From Niallia circulans NBRC 13626 (GTDB taxonomy: Bacteria; Bacillota; Bacilli; Bacillales; Cytobacillaceae), in NCBI RefSeq assembly GCF_001591585.1, contig NZ_BCVE01000013.1, positions 44,801-108,800 on the forward strand: a DNA stretch of 64,000 bases, in the 5' to 3' direction. Both the position numbers and the translations under genes were made by a program. Of this stretch, positions 60,953-64,000 are shown one piece after another. Each line of letters begins with the position of its first letter. Within the stretch, counting starts at the first letter, position 1. The notes beneath the pieces are model-generated. The model had not been told where the DNA came from and did not search any database. It saw only the letters and a list, made by a program, of their open reading frames with translations.

Positions 60953-63196
60953 ATGCAAAAAAATGAAGTTATGGCTTTAATCGATTCTCTGTCCGTTGAG
61001 GAAAAAATCGGTCAACTTGTGCAATTAACTGGAGATTTTTTTACTAATGAAACGGAAGAAACGATAACTGGTCCAATAAAAAAATTAGGATTAAATGAAA
61101 ATTATAATATTTATCATACAGGATCAATCTTAAATATTACTAATGCTCATGAAATAATTAAAATTCAAGAGAAATATTTAGAAAACTCAGGCCATAAAAT
61201 CCCTTTGCTTTTTATGGCAGATATTATATATGGATTTAGAACTATCTTTCCCATTCCATTGGCACAAACTTGTAGTTGGAACTTTGATTTAATAGAAGAA
61301 GCAGCTTCCATTAGTGCTAAGGAATCCTATGAAGAAGGATTACACGTTACATTTTCTCCTATGGTTGATATTGTAAGAGATCCAAGATGGGGCCGTGTTA
61401 TGGAATCTCCTGGAGAAGATACGCTTATGGCGGAATTATTTGCAGAAAGAGTAATAAAAGGACTTCAAGGTAATTCCGAGCAAAAAATACCGAAAGATAA
61501 AATTGCTGGATGTGTTAAACACTTTGCAGCATATGGAGCTCCTATAGCAGGGCGTGAGTACAATGCAGTAGATATGTCTGAGCATACATTGCGGGAGGTA
61601 TATTTACCGAGTTACTTATCGGCAGTAAAAGCAAAAGTTAAGCTTGTTATGACGGCATTCAATACTTTAAATGGCGTACCTTCAACCGGTAACGAGTGGT
61701 TAAATAAAATGATATTAAGAGATGAATTTAAATTCGCGGGAGTACTTATTTCAGATTATGCAGCTGTTGAGGAATTAATTACTCATGGATATGCTAATGG
61801 ACCAAAAGAAGCAGCGCAGCTAGCATTAAAAGCAACAGTAGATATTGATATGAAAACATCGGTTTTTGCTAATGAATTAGGTGCAATTGTTAATAACAAT
61901 GAGCAAATGATGGATTTACTAAATAAAGCAGTTTATAGGATTTTATCCTTGAAAAATGATCTGGGCTTATTCGAAGATCCATATAGAGGATTAAAAGAAA
62001 GATCAGCAGAAAACTCTAGTATCTTATGTTCTGAGCATAAAAAGACTGCTTTAATGTTAAGTGAGGAATCGATTGTTTTATTAAAGAATAATGGTGTCTT
62101 GCCATTAGAAAAGGGCAAAAAGGCTGCAATTATTGGACCATATCACGATGAAAAATCAACACTTGGTATGTGGGCTATAAAAGGCGATATAAATGACACT
62201 ATTACACTGAAAGATGGGATAAACGAGATTGTAGGGAATAATAAGAATCCCTTTTGCAGAGGATCACATTTAATAGAGAAGGAAACTGCACACTTACTTG
62301 GAAAATTTGAAGATAAAATTCCAAATGAAAGAATAAGTAATGATGAATTAATAGAAGAAGCTGTTAACTTAGCAAAGGACTCTGAAATTGTAATACTAGC
62401 ATTAGGTGAAAGTATTTTTCAGAGTGGTGAAGGTGGATCACGTACAGAGATTACATTACCTAAACCTCAACAAAAATTATTCGAAGCTATAAAAAAATTA
62501 AATAAACAAATAATTACTATCATTTATAGTGGGCGTCCTTTAATTTTAACTGATGTAGAAAAACACTCAGATGCTCTTATACAGGCTTGGTTTCCTGGTA
62601 TTATGGGAGGTAAGGCCTTAGCGAATATTCTCTATGGGATAAGTAATCCATCAGGAAAGCTGTCGATGTCTTTCCCAAGGAGTGTTGGACAAATACCAAT
62701 CTATTATAATGAGTTAAACACAGGGAGACCAGATCTGCCAGAAAATGCTTTTTATCGCTTTGCTTCACGATATATTGATGAATCTAATAAACCATTATTC
62801 TCTTTTGGCTATGGATTATCTTATACAACTTATCAGTATAACTCTGTCTCACTTAATAAAAAGTTAATAAGGCAAAATAGCCATGATGAATTAATTATAA
62901 CAGTTGAGGTTGAAAATACTGGGGATTATGACGGTTATGAGATTGTGCAGCTTTACATAAGAGACCAGTTTGGCAGTACTGCTAGACCAGTAAAGGTACT
63001 AAAAGACTTCAAAAAGGTATTTATTAGAAAAGGCGAAGTGAAAACAATCTCATTTACAATTACAGAGGAGCAATTGAATATTTATCGAAGTGATTTAAGC
63101 TTTGCTAGCGAGCCTGGTCAATTTGATGTTTATATCGGTTCTAGTAGTGAAGATTTACCTTTAAAAGAAAGTTTTGAATTAATTCAAACAAGCTAA
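60953..63196 (+). CDS. GH3 beta-glycosidase (BglX-like), cytoplasmic
   Basis: 747 aa. GH3 N-domain (about 10-320) with PRWGRVMESPGEDTLMAELF, VKHFAAYGAP and nucleophile Asp near residue 267 (GVLISDYAAVEE); second domain (about 370-590) with ALGESIFQSGEGGSRTEI; fibronectin-III-like C-terminus (about 650-745). It hydrolyses beta-glucosides or xylosides. No signal peptide, so it acts inside the cell on sugars brought by the PTS protein. AAGGAGGG sets the ATG at 60953; the frame to 60875 overlaps the PTS gene. Confidence 0.92.
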   Translation: MQKNEVMALIDSLSVEEKIGQLVQLTGDFFTNETEETITGPIKKLGLNENYNIYHTGSILNITNAHEIIKIQEKYLENSGHKIPLLFMADIIYGFRTIFPIPLAQTCSWNFDLIEEAASISAKESYEEGLHVTFSPMVDIVRDPRWGRVMESPGEDTLMAELFAERVIKGLQGNSEQKIPKDKIAGCVKHFAAYGAPIAGREYNAVDMSEHTLREVYLPSYLSAVKAKVKLVMTAFNTLNGVPSTGNEWLNKMILRDEFKFAGVLISDYAAVEELITHGYANGPKEAAQLALKATVDIDMKTSVFANELGAIVNNNEQMMDLLNKAVYRILSLKNDLGLFEDPYRGLKERSAENSSILCSEHKKTALMLSEESIVLLKNNGVLPLEKGKKAAIIGPYHDEKSTLGMWAIKGDINDTITLKDGINEIVGNNKNPFCRGSHLIEKETAHLLGKFEDKIPNERISNDELIEEAVNLAKDSEIVILALGESIFQSGEGGSRTEITLPKPQQKLFEAIKKLNKQIITIIYSGRPLILTDVEKHSDALIQAWFPGIMGGKALANILYGISNPSGKLSMSFPRSVGQIPIYYNELNTGRPDLPENAFYRFASRYIDESNKPLFSFGYGLSYTTYQYNSVSLNKKLIRQNSHDELIITVEVENTGDYDGYEIVQLYIRDQFGSTARPVKVLKDFKKVFIRKGEVKTISFTITEEQLNIYRSDLSFASEPGQFDVYIGSSSEDLPLKESFELIQTS

Positions 63197-63247
63197 ATGA
63201 ATTTATATAGAAATGCAATGAGTCTAAGGCTGGAATATAATAATGAG

Positions 63248-63290
63248 AAAGGTGAATTTGAAGTACTCAAATTCACCTTTCCTTATTTTT
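63248..63290 (+). terminator. Terminator of the PTS-GH3 operon
   Basis: AAAGGTGAATTTGA and TCAAATTCACCTTT form a perfect 14-bp stem with a 5-base loop, followed by CCTTATTTTT. Confidence 0.9.
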
Positions 63291-63627
63291 ATGTATAAAT
63301 TCACTGCTATTAAGAAAGAGCCATTTCGTTATCTATTTTATAATTTCACTTCTAAAACTAAAGGTAATCTTATAGATGAGAAATAGCTTTTTCTTATGTG
63401 CTTTATAGTCTTGCCAATTTTCGAAAGACTCGTTATTATTTACTGTGAGGCTTAATGCTGCACATGGATAAAGGAGCTAGTGTCATGATTATTCAATTCA
63501 TTCGCTATAGATAGAAAGGGTATAGACTTGGATAAAATCCAACTCGAATTTTCAAAAAAATTTGATGAGGGTTTATTTGTCTATGCCTTTTTCATTTATC
63601 TAAAAACGAATGAATGAGGTGACTTCT
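63291..63627. other. Intergenic region before the rRNA methyltransferase
   Basis: About 340 bases without a supported gene. No RLR-type leader peptide or clear terminator was found here, although one might have been expected before an rRNA methyltransferase. Confidence 0.4.
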
Positions 63628-64000
63628 TTGTTAAAAGAAAATAAAAGAATAAAGAGTGCGAAATATGTGAGTAATTTTGAAAACATTTTTGCTTGTCCAA
63701 TATGTAGATCGTCTATGCAGGTTATCGATTTTAAAAGTTTAATCTGCTTAAATCACCATACATTTGATTTTGCAAGGCAAGGATATCTGAACTTGATGAC
63801 TCACTCAGTAAATACTAAGTACAGCAAAGCTCTTTTTGAAGCAAGAAGAAAACTTATTACCCAAGGGGAATTTTTTACACCATTAAGCCATGCAATTGCA
63901 AAGTTTATTATGGAACATCTTGTTAAGACAAAAGAAACAATTTCTATTCTTGATACGGGATGTGGCGAAGGTTCACATCTTTCTAATATTTGTGAAATTT
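63628..64000 (+). CDS. RlmA-type 23S rRNA (guanine-N1) methyltransferase, 5' part
   Basis: The frame opens with TTG six bases after GAGGTG and runs off the window after 124 codons. The N-terminal zinc finger (FACPICRSSM...LICLNHHTFD, a CxxC/CxxxH pattern), RQGYLNLM and FEARRKLITQGEF, then SAM motif I (ILDTGCGEGSHL), are those of RlmA/TlrB-type enzymes, which methylate G745 or G748 in helix 35 of 23S rRNA. The G748 type contributes to tylosin resistance. Which subtype this is cannot be told from the fragment. Confidence 0.85.
   Translation, partial: MLKENKRIKSAKYVSNFENIFACPICRSSMQVIDFKSLICLNHHTFDFARQGYLNLMTHSVNTKYSKALFEARRKLITQGEFFTPLSHAIAKFIMEHLVKTKETISILDTGCGEGSHLSNICEI

Overview
The window is AT-rich, gene-dense chromosomal DNA from a low-GC Gram-positive bacterium, almost certainly a spore-forming member of the Bacillaceae. 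Evidence: strong AGGAGG-type ribosome binding sites with occasional TTG/GTG starts, sigma-A promoters, the prkA-yhbH sporulation pair, an rsbQ-rsbP energy-stress pair, an mhqR-type quinone regulon, ywhD and a yuzL-like gene. I lean towards a Niallia/Cytobacillus-like species, but the sequence alone does not fix the genus. No prophage, intact insertion sequence or CRISPR array was seen; the only mobile DNA is a decayed IS1595-type transposase (38.1-38.4 kb).

Layout. 0-2 kb: hypothetical gene, AraC-domain remnant, pentapeptide-repeat protein. 2.1-6.7 kb: a lantibiotic-immunity-like (LanFEG/CprABC type) ABC transporter with its response regulator and kinase. 6.9-10.2 kb: small genes and rsbQP. 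10.8-15.4 kb: MhqR-type repressor, two paralogous ring-cleaving dioxygenases, a flavin reductase, an esterase and a WrbA-like quinone reductase. 15.4-19.2 kb: EamA exporter divergent from a TrmB-like regulator, then a thiosulfate-type YeeE transporter. 19.8-22.8 kb: LPNTA-anchored 5'-nucleotidase and YceI. 23.6-26.2 kb: ywhD, a luciferase-like monooxygenase and an FMN reductase. 26.5-28.1 kb: a Mef-like efflux gene behind an RLR leader peptide and attenuator. 28.2-38 kb: lysozyme-like protein, cysteine synthase, MerR/SDR pair, RidA/HxlR pair, DedA, phasin-like protein and AarF kinase. 38.6-43.4 kb: zinc alcohol dehydrogenase, formate/nitrite channel with an Fnr box, and an ACT-MFS fusion. 43.7-48.8 kb: tRNA-Gly, QueG, amidase-like protein, TrmL, nitroreductase. 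49-52.4 kb: prkA-yhbH. 52.7-57.2 kb: small membrane proteins and an APH-type phosphotransferase with a structured leader. 57.2-64 kb: aldo/keto reductase, AraC regulator, PTS EIIBC, GH3 glycosidase, and the 5' part of an RlmA-type 23S rRNA methyltransferase cut by the window end.

Themes. Several units look like chemical-stress defences under local control: MhqR boxes at mhqR, the dioxygenase operon, yceI and possibly ridA; a ribosome-stalling leader at the efflux gene; a leader/terminator at the phosphotransferase; divergent MerR promoters with 19-bp spacers. Intergenic regions carry at least two families of tandem repeats: a 52-bp hairpin-bearing unit in two arrays 23 kb apart plus a relic, and a 20-bp GGCTGA unit in two places. 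The most striking items are the Mef-like attenuator, the 52-bp repeat family and the ACT-MFS fusion.
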